From Solirubrobacterales bacterium (lineage in GTDB: Bacteria; Actinomycetota; Thermoleophilia; Solirubrobacterales; 70-9), in NCBI GenBank assembly GCA_023958085.1, contig JAMLGI010000006.1, positions 1 to 64,000 of the forward strand: a stretch of DNA of 64,000 nt, in the 5' to 3' direction. The translations under genes were made by a program, and so were the position numbers. The notes under the pieces were generated by a model. It made no database searches and was not told the origin of the DNA. It worked only from the letters and a program-made list of their open reading frames with translations. Below, piece after piece: positions 25,712-33,414 of the stretch. How positions within the stretch are numbered: position 1 is the stretch's first letter; each line of letters begins with the position of its first letter.

Positions 25712-25734
25712 CTTACGGACAACAACACCGTAAG
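25712..25734. promoter_or_regulatory. Perfect 7-bp inverted repeat upstream of the sigma gene
   Basis: CTTACGG (25712-25718) and CCGTAAG (25728-25734) are separated by nine bases, about 43 bases upstream of the chosen TTG. The surrounding 80 bases are much more AT-rich than the genome around them. Position and symmetry suggest an operator or part of the promoter; the protein that binds is unknown. Confidence 0.5.
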
Positions 25735-25909
25735 TGGCACGATGTAGCGCTTTATAAACGGTTTTCTCGCCGTTTCCTAAAGACGAATTCCGGCCCGGAA
25801 CGAACCTGCCCACTGATAATGGCAGGTCGGGACGTCCGGTTGGGGAGAATTCCCGATTCGGGCGCGGAAATGGCCCGGTAAATCGCAGCCAATGATCTAG
25901 GCTTGATCT

Positions 25910-25994
25910 GCCCGGATGGCGGAACGGTAGACGCCGCGGCCTTAAAAGCCGCTGCCTCGCAAGGGGCGTGCGGGTTCGAATCCCGCTCCGGGTA
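25910..25994 (+). tRNA. tRNA-Leu (anticodon UAA)
   Basis: An 85-nt cloverleaf with a long variable arm of class II type. Acceptor GCCCGGA pairs with TCCGGGT, the anticodon stem-loop reads CGGCC-TTAAAA-GCCG with TAA as anticodon, and the T-arm is GCGGGTTCGAATCCCGC. The discriminator is A and no CCA is encoded. It sits between the divergent sigma and SHOCT protein genes. Confidence 0.93.
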
Positions 25995-26082
25995 TGACCG
26001 ACCTGCCGGTGGGCACTGCGGCGCGGGTCCGGGCCTACCCCGCGTTTTCTGTCTGGGGCGCCGGGGCGAATAGGATGCCCGC

Positions 26083-27546
26083 ATGGAAGCCGAACGCCCC
26101 CACCGTGGCTGGGTCAATCTCCTGACCGTACTGGTCGGGATCCTGACCGTACTTGCAATCCTTTCGACCTGGGTCGACCGTCAGGTCTTCAACACCGACC
26201 AGTGGGGCGAGACCTCGGTCAAGCTCCTGAAGGACCCTCAGGTCCAGTCCGCGGTCGCCACCTACGCAGTGGACGAGCTCTACGCGAACGTGGACGTCAA
26301 CGCGGAGTTGAAGAAGCTGCTGCCCGGGGACCTGAAGGAACTTTCCGGTGTGGCCGCCGGCGGACTGCGCCAGGTGGCCGACAAGGGCGCGAAGAAGGCG
26401 CTGGAGAACAGTCGGGTCCAGGCGCTCTGGCAGAAGGCAAACGAGGCCGCCCACAAGACCCTGATCGATGTGCTCGAGGATCGCAGCGCGGTACTCAGTA
26501 CGACCGGTGGCCAGGTGGACCTCGAGCTGCGCCCGTTGATCGTCGAGATCGCCACCCAGGTGGGGCTCGGGTCACAGGCGGAGAAGAACATTCCCCCCGC
26601 GGTCGGCAACATCCACATCGTTGATTCGGAGGAGCTGGCCACCGCCCAGCGGGTGACCAAGCTGATTCACGGCCTGGCCCTGATCAGCGCCCTGCTGGCA
26701 ATGGTTCTCCTGGCGGTGGCGGTGTGGCTCTCCCGCGGATACCGCTGGATCACCCTGATCTGGCTCGGGGTGGCGATGATCGTTGCCGCCGTGATCGTTC
26801 TGATCATCCGGCCGGTGGTCGGCGGAATTGTCGTGGACAGCGTTGCCGACCCCGATATCCAGCCGGCTGCCCAGGCCGCCTGGAACATCGCGACCGATCT
26901 GCTCCACTCGATCTCCTGGACCGTGATCTGGTCCTCGCTGGTCCTGTTCGTGATCGCCTGGCTGATCTCCCCGTCCCGTGCTGCCGGCCACACCCGTCGT
27001 TTTCTGGCGGTACCGCTCGGCCACTACCCGGTGCCGGTCTATCTCCTGCTCGGCCTGGCCGCATTCATCTTTCTGATCACCGGGGCCGGTGACGCCCGGG
27101 GGTTCTACCTGCGTCTGGCGGTCGTGGTGCTCGCCGGTATCGGTGCCTGGGCCTTCCGCCGCCAGCTCCTGCTCGAGTATCCGGACGCGAACATCGATGG
27201 CCTGAAGGAGTTCGGGGCCAGAACCGCGGACTCCGCCAGCCAGGCCTGGTCCGGCGCGCTCGGCGGTGTCACCCGGATCTTCGGTTCCCGTGACCGCGGC
27301 GAGGAGGCACCCGCCGCTGGTGTCGGGCCGAAAGTGGCTCCGGGTGGAGAACCCTCGGAGGCGACGACCGGGAAGCTGGATGCGACTGGAGCCTCAAGGC
27401 AGACGGAGGTGCCGACCGAGGTGTTGCCGGCCGATGCCGGGGGTCGGTTCGAGCTGCTCGAGCGGCTGGGTCGGTTGCACGAGTCCGGGGTGCTCTCGGA
27501 CGAGGAGTTCGCCGCGGAGAAGCGGAAGATCCTCGGCGACGGGTAA
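26083..27546 (+). CDS. Membrane protein with C-terminal SHOCT domain
   Basis: A 487-residue protein. One transmembrane helix (about residues 12-30) is followed by an extracytoplasmic helical domain (to about 190), then four or more helices (about 195-380), a disordered Gly/Ala/Pro linker and a C-terminal SHOCT motif (LERLGRLHESGVLSDEEFAAEKRKIL). SHOCT segments are oligomerisation or attachment modules. Function unknown; no enzyme motif is visible. Confidence 0.7.
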   Translation: MEAERPHRGWVNLLTVLVGILTVLAILSTWVDRQVFNTDQWGETSVKLLKDPQVQSAVATYAVDELYANVDVNAELKKLLPGDLKELSGVAAGGLRQVADKGAKKALENSRVQALWQKANEAAHKTLIDVLEDRSAVLSTTGGQVDLELRPLIVEIATQVGLGSQAEKNIPPAVGNIHIVDSEELATAQRVTKLIHGLALISALLAMVLLAVAVWLSRGYRWITLIWLGVAMIVAAVIVLIIRPVVGGIVVDSVADPDIQPAAQAAWNIATDLLHSISWTVIWSSLVLFVIAWLISPSRAAGHTRRFLAVPLGHYPVPVYLLLGLAAFIFLITGAGDARGFYLRLAVVVLAGIGAWAFRRQLLLEYPDANIDGLKEFGARTADSASQAWSGALGGVTRIFGSRDRGEEAPAAGVGPKVAPGGEPSEATTGKLDATGASRQTEVPTEVLPADAGGRFELLERLGRLHESGVLSDEEFAAEKRKILGDG

Positions 27547-27592
27547 GGGCCGGGTGTTTGGGACCGACGCGCGGCGCGGCCCCGTCCGGGGG

Positions 27593-28507
27593 TCAGGCGG
27601 AAAGCTGCCCGGCCGCCAGCCGGATCGCCGTGCCGTAGAGGATGTCGTGCTCGGAGACTTCGATCTCGACGAGGTCGAAGGTGCGCATCACCTCGATCAG
27701 GATGACCAGTCCGGCCACGATCGCCCGGGCCCGGTCCGGGTGCAGCCCGACCACCTGCTGGCGTTCAACCAGAGGCATCGAGGCCAGCCGTGAAAGCCAC
27801 CACTGGATCTTCCTGAGCGGCAGCCGGTAGCCCTCCACCGCGGTGGCGTCGAACGGTTCCAGCTCAAGGTCGATCGCCGCGGTGGATGAAGGGGTGCCGG
27901 CAACCGCGATACCGGTATCGATCACGGTCGGGTCCCGCCCGTCGAGGGCAACGGCGATCAGGTCGGCGATGTCCCGGGCCAGGTTCTCGAGATCGGAGGT
28001 GGATGGCGGATCGTTGGTCAGGAAGCGCTCGGTGTGACGAACGACACCGGCCTGGAGCGAGACGTTGAAATCCGGGGTCGACCCGGTCCCGGTGATGATC
28101 TCGGTGGAACCACCGCCGATGTCGGCGACCAGCAGCCGCTCGCGGTCGGGACGTTTCGCCGAGGCACCGGTATAGGTGAGCCGGGCCTCCTCGTCACCGT
28201 CGATCACCCGCGCGTTGACCGCGAAACGTTCCCGGAGTTCCGCCGCAAACGCACCGCCATTCTCCGCGTCCCGGACCGCAGAGGTGGCGATCACCGCCCG
28301 CTCCTCGGTCCCGAGATCGTCGATCAGCGCGATGTATCCGCCGACCGTTTCGCAGACCAGTTCGATCGCCTCCGCCGAAAGCTGCCCCGAGTGATCGACC
28401 CCGCGGCCAAGCCGGGTCACCCGGCTCTGCCGCTCGACCACGGACACCTGATTCCCGTGCACATCGGCGACCAGCAGACGGGTCGAGTTGGTGCCGATGT
28501 CGATCAC
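27593..28507 (-). CDS. Exopolyphosphatase / pppGpp phosphohydrolase family (Ppx/GppA)
   Basis: Degrades polyphosphate or converts pppGpp to ppGpp. ASKHA-fold motifs: IDIGTNSTRLL (phosphate 1), the catalytic Glu region AVRDAENG, ADIGGGSTEI (phosphate 2) and VAGTPSSTAAI. At 304 residues it is the short form common in Actinobacteria. The start is uncertain: the frame is open to an ATG at 28720, but the extra 71 residues are non-family, and the GTG at 28507 places Met directly before IDIG. No good Shine-Dalgarno sequence precedes either. Confidence 0.87.
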   Translation of the reverse strand: MIDIGTNSTRLLVADVHGNQVSVVERQSRVTRLGRGVDHSGQLSAEAIELVCETVGGYIALIDDLGTEERAVIATSAVRDAENGGAFAAELRERFAVNARVIDGDEEARLTYTGASAKRPDRERLLVADIGGGSTEIITGTGSTPDFNVSLQAGVVRHTERFLTNDPPSTSDLENLARDIADLIAVALDGRDPTVIDTGIAVAGTPSSTAAIDLELEPFDATAVEGYRLPLRKIQWWLSRLASMPLVERQQVVGLHPDRARAIVAGLVILIEVMRTFDLVEIEVSEHDILYGTAIRLAAGQLSA

Positions 28508-28744
28508 GGCGACCCGCTTGGTCCCGGTTGATGTGAAAGGTGAGGAGGCCAGAGCCCAAGAATATTCGCCCGGACACCCGGAAACGTCCCGGACCCGTGG
28601 ACGCTGGCAGGTTTCTTTCGAAACGACCGTCAGGTCTCCCCGGATGGCCGCACCAGGAGCCAGACGGATCATCGCTGCCACCGTCCGTTCATCCCTCGCC
28701 GTCAAACGACGTCCCGGCATGGAGTGCTAGAATCGACGGTCCGC

Positions 28745-28818
<74 letters not shown>

Positions 28819-28821
28819 TTC

Positions 28822-28855
28822 GAAAACCCCCTCTCCACAGGGGGTTTTCGTTTTT
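28822..28855 (+). terminator. Intrinsic terminator of tRNA-fMet
   Basis: GAAAACCCCCT pairs with AGGGGGTTTTC around a short loop and is followed by GTTTTT. It directly abuts the tRNA. The same hairpin is copied nearly exactly at 30261-30288 and, degenerately, at 38886-38911. Confidence 0.9.
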
Positions 28856-28888
28856 AAGGGGATGAGTGCCGGAGCGGGCGATCCGTGA

Positions 28889-29002
28889 TCTATCCGTTAC
28901 TGGATCGAAGCGAAATACAACCGAAGACGCCGCCAACGCGCCCTCGGGAAACTCACCCCGGTCGAGTTTGAAATGATCGTTCAGCCCACCATGGTGGGCT
29001 GA
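28889..29002 (+). pseudogene. IS3-type transposase (OrfB) C-terminal remnant
   Basis: The open frame after a TGA at 28886 reads RYWIEAKYNRRRRQRALGKL and then TPVEFEMIV, ending at TGA 29000-29002. This is the signature end of the rve/DDE integrase domain of IS3-family OrfB (normally WIE-FYN-RRR-ALG-L-P-FE). Nothing of the upstream 250 residues remains. Just after the stop, GGTGACAGCCAAACTCGGGG (29018-29037) resembles an IS3-family terminal end. It lies immediately downstream of the tRNA terminator. Confidence 0.75.
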
Positions 29003-29093
29003 AAACCACTAACCCCCGGTGACAGCCAAACTCGGGGCAGACCCTGGTCTCGTCGTCTGTACGAGGGGTCGGGCAGGCGCAGAGGAGCGTGGC

Positions 29094-30002
29094 ATGAAGG
29101 TTGGGATTTTGGGAGTGATCGCGGCGATCGCGATGATCGGGGGGCTAGCTTCTACCGCTGGCGCCGCCTATTCCGGAGCGAACGGCAAGATCGTCTACGA
29201 ACGCAAGCCCAGTCAGTTCGAGATCAACTATGACCCGTGGACCGTTTCCGCCGGCAAGCCCAGTACGGCGAGGAGACTCGTCCGTTTCCGAGAGCGCGCG
29301 TACGACTTCGTGTACTCGCCGAATAGTCGGATGATCGCCTTCACGGCTGAGCTGCCTGCCCTGGAAATCGTCGTGATGAAAGCAAATGGAACCAAGCCGA
29401 GGGTGGTCACCCGCAAGATCCGCAAGTGCATCGGCAAGCGTCGTCCCACCTGGTCGCCCAACGGCAAGAAGATCGCCTTCACCTGCCTCAACGCGAAGGG
29501 TTTCAACCATCAGGACGTGTGGTCAGTGAACCTGAACGGAACGGGCGTCAGGCAGATCTCGAGGACTCACGATGCCTATTTCCCGGTGTGGTCACCTCGC
29601 GGCAACAAGATCGCCTACACCACATACGGGGGCATCATCTACACGGTCCCCGCGCGTGGGGGCAAGAGCAAGATGATCAGTGAGGACGCCCCCGGCGGCT
29701 TCCTGGGCGGGACGTGGAACCGGATCGACTGGGCACCAGACGGCAAGACTCTGGTCGCGGACTCCAGCGGAGACGGGATCTACACCGTCAACGCTGCGAC
29801 GGGAGCCACTTCGAGCAAGCTGGCACACATCGGCCTGGAACCGGTCTTCTCGCCCAATGGGAAGAAGATTCTCTTCGTCAATATCGAGAAGGCCTCGGGT
29901 GGCAAGGTCGACCTGTGGATGATGGACGTGAACGGCGCCAACAAGAAGCGGGTCACGCGAAACGGCTACAACCGCACACCAAACTGGGGTCCCGCCCGCT
30001 GA
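29094..30002 (+). CDS. Secreted TolB-like beta-propeller protein
   Basis: A 302-residue protein with a Sec signal peptide (residues 1-24, AAIAMIGGLASTAGA). WD40/TolB-type propeller repeats follow, marked by recurring WSPNGKKIAFT, WSPRGNKIAYT, WAPDGKTLVA and FSPNGKKILFV, and ending at NRTPNWGPAR. It probably acts outside the membrane as a binding protein; the ligand is unknown. AGAGGAG precedes the ATG. Third-position GC is lower than in flanking core genes, in keeping with its place between tRNA-end repeats. Confidence 0.78.
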   Translation: MKVGILGVIAAIAMIGGLASTAGAAYSGANGKIVYERKPSQFEINYDPWTVSAGKPSTARRLVRFRERAYDFVYSPNSRMIAFTAELPALEIVVMKANGTKPRVVTRKIRKCIGKRRPTWSPNGKKIAFTCLNAKGFNHQDVWSVNLNGTGVRQISRTHDAYFPVWSPRGNKIAYTTYGGIIYTVPARGGKSKMISEDAPGGFLGGTWNRIDWAPDGKTLVADSSGDGIYTVNAATGATSSKLAHIGLEPVFSPNGKKILFVNIEKASGGKVDLWMMDVNGANKKRVTRNGYNRTPNWGPAR

Positions 30003-30034
30003 GCGGGCCGAAGGGGATTGCGGAACCGTTAGCG

Positions 30035-30163
30035 CTACTCCCCGGCCTGGTGCCGGGCGGACTCGAGGACGGCGGTCAGGGTCTCACCGAGCAAGTCGAC
30101 CAGGAGTTCGGGTGGGGTGCCGGTGCCGCGGGCTTCGTCGAGGACGGTTCCGGGAAGGGTCAT
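30035..30163 (-). CDS. Possible small ORF (42 residues)
   Basis: An ATG at 30163 on the minus strand leads to TAG at 30035, encoding a 42-residue acidic helical peptide (TLPGTVLDEARGTGTPPELL and beyond). Third-position GC is high, unlike random sequence. It could be a small gene or the degraded 3' end of a larger one. No ribosome binding site stands out. The rest of the 30.0-30.33 kb gap contains only the tRNA-end repeat. Confidence 0.3.
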   Translation of the reverse strand: MTLPGTVLDEARGTGTPPELLVDLLGETLTAVLESARHQAGE

Positions 30164-30223
30164 GGTCGTCGTGAGCGAGGCAGAGTGCCTTGGTCAGGTG
30201 GCTACTCGCTCCCGTATTCGTGC

Positions 30224-30290
30224 GTCACCCCGAGAAACGAATCCTGTCCCCGCTATTCGAGAACCCCCTCTCCACAGGGGGTTTTCGTGT
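30224..30290. repeat. tRNA-fMet 3'-end plus terminator duplicate (att-like, copy B)
   Basis: From 30238 the sequence repeats the last 17 bases of tRNA-fMet, CGAATCCTGTCCCCGCT, then ATTCG and the GAACCCCCT/AGGGGGTTTTC hairpin with one substitution. The upstream arm GTCACCCCGAGAAACG is not in the tRNA but is shared with copies C, D and, in part, E. A near-perfect tRNA 3' end as direct repeat is what site-specific integrases leave behind. Confidence 0.8.
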
Positions 30291-30331
30291 TTGGGGGGCG
30301 CAGTGTCAGCCGACCATCCGGGAGTTGCCTC

Positions 30332-30985
30332 CTACAGGGCGGCGAGTAGCTCCCGGGCGTCGGTTTCCTGGTCGCCTTGCTCTTCCAGCTCGATTGCTCG
30401 CTGGAAGGCCCTCCTGGCTTCCTCGGTTTCACCGACCCCCCGGGCGGCTACCCCGTACCAGCGGTGGTTCCAGCTTCCGTGCGGGGCGATTTCGGCGTAG
30501 AAGCGAAGGTGCCGGTAGGCCTCCGTGTGGCGGCCCAGCTCGTAGAGCGTGCAGCCGAGACCGAAGTGGGCCATGAAGTCCCCGGTCTGTAGGCAGGCGA
30601 TCCAGAGCGGGAGAGCTTCTCTTGGCTTGCTGCCGGATGCCGAGTTGAAGTAGATCCGGTTGATGGTGTTGATGTTCCCGAAGAGCTTTCGGGCTGCGAG
30701 AGTGATCTCTCCTGCGGTTGATCCAGTGAGACCGAGCACTGGGGCATCGAAGCGAGGACCGTCCCAAAGCTCCCCCAGATCGGAGGTTTCCGGATTGAAC
30801 CGGGAGAACTCCAGGATCTTGAAGCCGACCTCCCGGCCTCCCGGTTTTTCGCACAGGAACCCGAACTGCTGACTGACCCCACGCCAGTTCTCGGGTGGCT
30901 GGGCGTCATCGACCCGACCGAACTCCAGGGCGATCAGCCAGTCGAGTTCGGTAATGAAGTTCAGGTAGAGGCGCGGTGGGTTCAT
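30332..30985 (-). CDS. TPR-type protein of unknown function
   Basis: A 217-residue protein. The N-terminal half (NFITELDWLIALEFGRV, GREVGFKILEFSRFN) is unrecognised. The C-terminal half is helical with tetratricopeptide-like repeats: FMAHFGLGCTLYELGRHTEA, NHRWYGVAARGVGETEEARR and AFQRAIELEEQG. It is probably a protein-interaction scaffold. The ATG at 30985 was chosen as the first Met before the structured region; an ATG at 31102 would add 39 Arg-rich residues. Cargo between tRNA-end copies B and C. Confidence 0.65.
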   Translation of the reverse strand: MNPPRLYLNFITELDWLIALEFGRVDDAQPPENWRGVSQQFGFLCEKPGGREVGFKILEFSRFNPETSDLGELWDGPRFDAPVLGLTGSTAGEITLAARKLFGNINTINRIYFNSASGSKPREALPLWIACLQTGDFMAHFGLGCTLYELGRHTEAYRHLRFYAEIAPHGSWNHRWYGVAARGVGETEEARRAFQRAIELEEQGDQETDARELLAAL

Positions 30986-31205
30986 GGGGACAGAGTCGCT
31001 GCCGCACGACCGTTTCTGACGGAAGGGGCCTGCTCCGAGGGGAGCGCCGGTTCGGATCGCTGTCAGGTTTGAACCCCTGGCCCGACACCAGCCTTGAGAC
31101 ATCTATCAGGAGCGGTGGAGGGTTCCGGCCCTGTGGAGCCGCAGCAACCGATCGGGAGTGATCTCCCGCAAACGGTGCTAACGCCGGATCCGATGGAGGT
31201 AAAGC

Positions 31206-31712
31206 ATGGAACGGGATGATGACCGGGAGGAAATCAGGAGCGCGGAGGAGAAAGCTTCTGGCCGGGACCTGCGCCGGGACGTGCTCGGGTACGCGTTGGC
31301 CAACGCTCCCCGGGAACCTCGGCGTCACGGCATCCATGCTTTCGAGGTCTGTCAGCAGTGTGGTGAAATTGGTACGTACAGCGGACTCTGGGGGGCGATC
31401 GGGTCCCACGGGACCAACGGCCTTCGAAAGAAAGACCATCCGCTCCCGCCGGGAGCGTTCGTAGCCGGAGGCCACGATCACAGCGACACGCCCCTTCATG
31501 CCGGCAGGCGGTTCTGCGAGATCTGCCGGGACGTCGTCCACTCGAGTGACGCGGACGAGATCGGCTGCTTCGTTCTTTGCCGGGCCTGCTCGCGTGCTGT
31601 CAGAAAGCATGGAACCGGGGATCGGATGTTGGCCATGCTCCATCGGTTCACCAGGTACCGCTGGCGCTACCACGGCCTGATCGAAGACGAGATCTGGAAG
31701 CGGGGCAGGTGA
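31206..31712 (+). CDS. Uncharacterised protein with three CxxC pairs
   Basis: A 168-residue protein. An acidic N-terminus is followed by CQQC (about residue 50), CEIC (about 104) and CRAC (about 125), together with several His (GGHDHSDTPLH), so metal binding is likely. The C-terminus is basic and aromatic (HRFTRYRWRYHGL). GGAGGT at correct spacing precedes the ATG, which favours this frame over a 296-residue opposite-strand ORF across the same DNA. Family unknown to me. It lies just upstream of the next unknown gene in the same direction. Confidence 0.6.
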   Translation: MERDDDREEIRSAEEKASGRDLRRDVLGYALANAPREPRRHGIHAFEVCQQCGEIGTYSGLWGAIGSHGTNGLRKKDHPLPPGAFVAGGHDHSDTPLHAGRRFCEICRDVVHSSDADEIGCFVLCRACSRAVRKHGTGDRMLAMLHRFTRYRWRYHGLIEDEIWKRGR

Positions 31713-31811
31713 TCCCGAGGAAGCGGCGCATCTGACCGGTTCGCGAACGTCAGGAACCGGAGTCTGCCGCCGACTCTCCCAGTGACCGGGAATCAACCGA
31801 GGAGGGTGCCG

Positions 31812-32147
31812 ATGTGGATAGTGACTGACCGTGGATTCTTTTCAGTCGTGGACAAGGGCAAGCCGGAAGGCTGCCTCTGTATCCGTGCCAGGGTGCGAGA
31901 GGATCTCGAGAACCTCTGCCGGCTTGACTCGCTGAGGTCCTATGTCGACACGATCGAGGATTCGGCGCTCAGCGACTACCGGTTCCGGATCTATCCAAAA
32001 CGCGAATACTGGAGCGAGGCGGCGGCCGACCTCTCGGAGCAGATCGACTACGACAACTTCAAGAACGCTGTGGCCCGGCGCCAGGGCAGCGAACGTGCAG
32101 GCACTTACCACAGGGTCTGGGACATCCTCTACGGGCTGCAGAGGTGA
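31812..32147 (+). CDS. Small conserved-type protein of unknown function
   Basis: A 111-residue protein beginning MWIVTDRGFFSVV, with an RARVREDLENL helix and IDYDNFKNAVARRQG near the end. The pattern (WI-T-GF-S and DYDNFKNAV) recalls a small protein family seen widely in actinobacterial accessory regions; its role is not known. GGAGGG precedes the ATG at 31812; an ATG 30 bases upstream lacks such a signal. Transcribed with the CxxC protein 99 bases upstream. Confidence 0.65.
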   Translation: MWIVTDRGFFSVVDKGKPEGCLCIRARVREDLENLCRLDSLRSYVDTIEDSALSDYRFRIYPKREYWSEAAADLSEQIDYDNFKNAVARRQGSERAGTYHRVWDILYGLQR

Positions 32148-32263
32148 GACGGGTGGATTGACGCCACGAACCCAATACTGCATCGCATCCAGGAATTGAA
32201 AAGTGCGCCGCTTTGGGTGGCGATCTGATCCCAGCAGTAAGACTGCTGGGCAAAGGAGAAGCG

Positions 32264-32332
32264 CATGTCGAGAGCAGGAAAGCGTTACCCGGGCCAGATC
32301 AGCGAGATGATCGATGACGCGGTCCCAGAGTA
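32264..32332 (+). pseudogene. Possible truncated transposase-type N-terminus
   Basis: An ATG at 32264 with AAGGAG upstream opens a 22-codon frame (MSRAGKRYPGQISEMIDD) ending at TAA. The first eight residues resemble the start of IS3-type OrfA proteins, then similarity ends. A CCCAGCAG/CTGCTGGG hairpin precedes it. It could equally be chance; listed as a weak hint of a second IS remnant. The remaining 32148-32428 sequence shows nothing else recognisable. Confidence 0.25.
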
Positions 32333-32402
32333 AGCGGAAATCAGCAGATACCTGGGATGCGAAGATCAGGCGCCAAGGAGCGCCATTTACGGATACACGA
32401 AC

Positions 32403-32410
32403 GTGTACAC
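32403..32410. promoter_or_regulatory. Palindrome GTGTACAC next to a -10-like box of the toxin-antitoxin operon
   Basis: A perfect 8-base palindrome within ACGTGTACACAT, seven bases before TATCCT (32417-32422), a fair -10 match. The antitoxin ATG is only six bases after this box, so transcription is likely to start at or near the ATG (leaderless mRNA). Phd/YefM antitoxins commonly repress their own promoter through such palindromes. Confidence 0.5.
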
Positions 32411-32428
32411 ATTTGGTATCCTTCGGTT

Positions 32429-32740
32429 ATGGTGACCAAACCCCACGACGTGCTCGCTACTCGCGAGGCTCGCGCTCAGCTTCCGGCAATGCTTGAGCGA
32501 TTTCGCAGAGCTGGCTCTGATGCCGAGCCGGTGGTGATCGGTGCGCGGCGGAAGCCCGAGGCAGTCGTTCTCTCGTACGAGCGGTACCTGGAGCTTGCTG
32601 GCGGCCGGGAAAAGGTTCGGGCTGCCCTGGAACGTCAGGTTGAGACGATCGGCCGCGAGCCGAGCGAAGAGGAGGCCATGAAGCTGGCCAACGAGGCGCT
32701 CCACGAGGTACGCCGGAATCGCGACGCCAGTTCCCGCTAA
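32429..32740 (+). CDS. Phd/YefM-family antitoxin
   Basis: A 103-residue DNA-binding antitoxin. The N-terminal fold matches the family: VLATREARAQLPAMLERF, then EPVVIGARRKPEAVVLSYERYLEL. The C-terminal 45 residues are charged and helical, the part that usually wraps and blocks the toxin. The ATG at 32429 lies at the promoter; a longer frame upstream is not conserved in type. It is followed after six bases by the PIN toxin gene. Confidence 0.85.
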   Translation: MVTKPHDVLATREARAQLPAMLERFRRAGSDAEPVVIGARRKPEAVVLSYERYLELAGGREKVRAALERQVETIGREPSEEEAMKLANEALHEVRRNRDASSR

Positions 32741-32746
32741 GCGCAG

Positions 32747-33154
32747 ATGCGGGTTGTCTGCGACGCGAATGTCCTGATCTCTGCGCTGATCTCATCCAGC
32801 GGTGCCCCTGCCCGAATTGTCGACGCCTGGACGTCTGGAGCTTTCGAGCTGATCGTCTGTCCGAAGCTGCTTGGTGAGCTGAGAGATGTCTTCACTCGTT
32901 CGAAGCTGCGGAACCTCGTGAATCCCGAGGCAGCTGCGGAATATGTGAACGGTCTGGAAGAAGGTGCGTTGGCGCTGCCCGATCCGAAGGTTGAGCGATC
33001 GGTTGCGCCGGATCCCGACGACGATTATCTGGTTGCCTTGGCATCTGCGGGAGACGCCGACTATCTGGTCTCAGGAGACCGGCATCTGACCGATCTCGTG
33101 GACCTGAAACCGCCGGTTCTCACACCACGGCAGTTCGTCGATCGCCACCTGTGA
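32747..33154 (+). CDS. PIN-domain toxin (VapC-like ribonuclease)
   Basis: A 135-residue putative Mg-dependent endoribonuclease. PIN acidic residues are visible: D6 in VVCDANVLISAL, E in LLGELRDVF, and the PDPDDDYLVALA and YLVSGDRHLTDL segments. Paired with the Phd-type antitoxin immediately upstream, a mixed Phd/PIN pairing seen in bacterial TA loci. Target RNA unknown. The stop is followed by tRNA-end copy C. Confidence 0.87.
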   Translation: MRVVCDANVLISALISSSGAPARIVDAWTSGAFELIVCPKLLGELRDVFTRSKLRNLVNPEAAAEYVNGLEEGALALPDPKVERSVAPDPDDDYLVALASAGDADYLVSGDRHLTDLVDLKPPVLTPRQFVDRHL

Positions 33155-33181
33155 TCCGCTGCCTACTGCGGATGCGTCGAC

Positions 33182-33250
33182 GGTCACCCTGGAAAACGGA
33201 TCGGGCCTCCGCTATTCCGGTGAAGCCCGCTCACAGAGCGGGTTTCATGG
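33182..33250. repeat. tRNA-fMet 3'-end/terminator degenerate duplicate (copy C)
   Basis: GTCACCCT, GGAAAACGGATC and CCGCTATTC align with copy B, but the hairpin has changed to GAAGCCCGCT/AGCGGGTTTC (33222-33245), which keeps pairing through compensatory changes. Lies directly after the toxin gene, where it can act as terminator. Confidence 0.65.
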
Positions 33251-33414
33251 TTAACGCGGGAGGCTGACCCTCACCGTCGTCGTCCCTGGATGGACCAACT
33301 GGCTGTCGGACCCGTAATTGACCGCATCCAATGCCACCGTCAGAGGCTAGTATCCGGCAGATCGACCAGTCCGCTTTCCCCCCGACCTCACAATCCTCCG
33401 TGGTGGAGGGCGAG

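Noticed and set aside
26000-26082. Possible CCA end or second tRNA after tRNA-Leu
   Set aside because: The sequence continues without cloverleaf potential, and CCA is not encoded in either tRNA here.
30906-31796. 296-residue minus-strand open frame
   Set aside because: It overlaps the TPR gene start and the CxxC gene; it lacks a ribosome binding site, whereas the plus-strand gene has GGAGGT and metal-binding Cys pairs.
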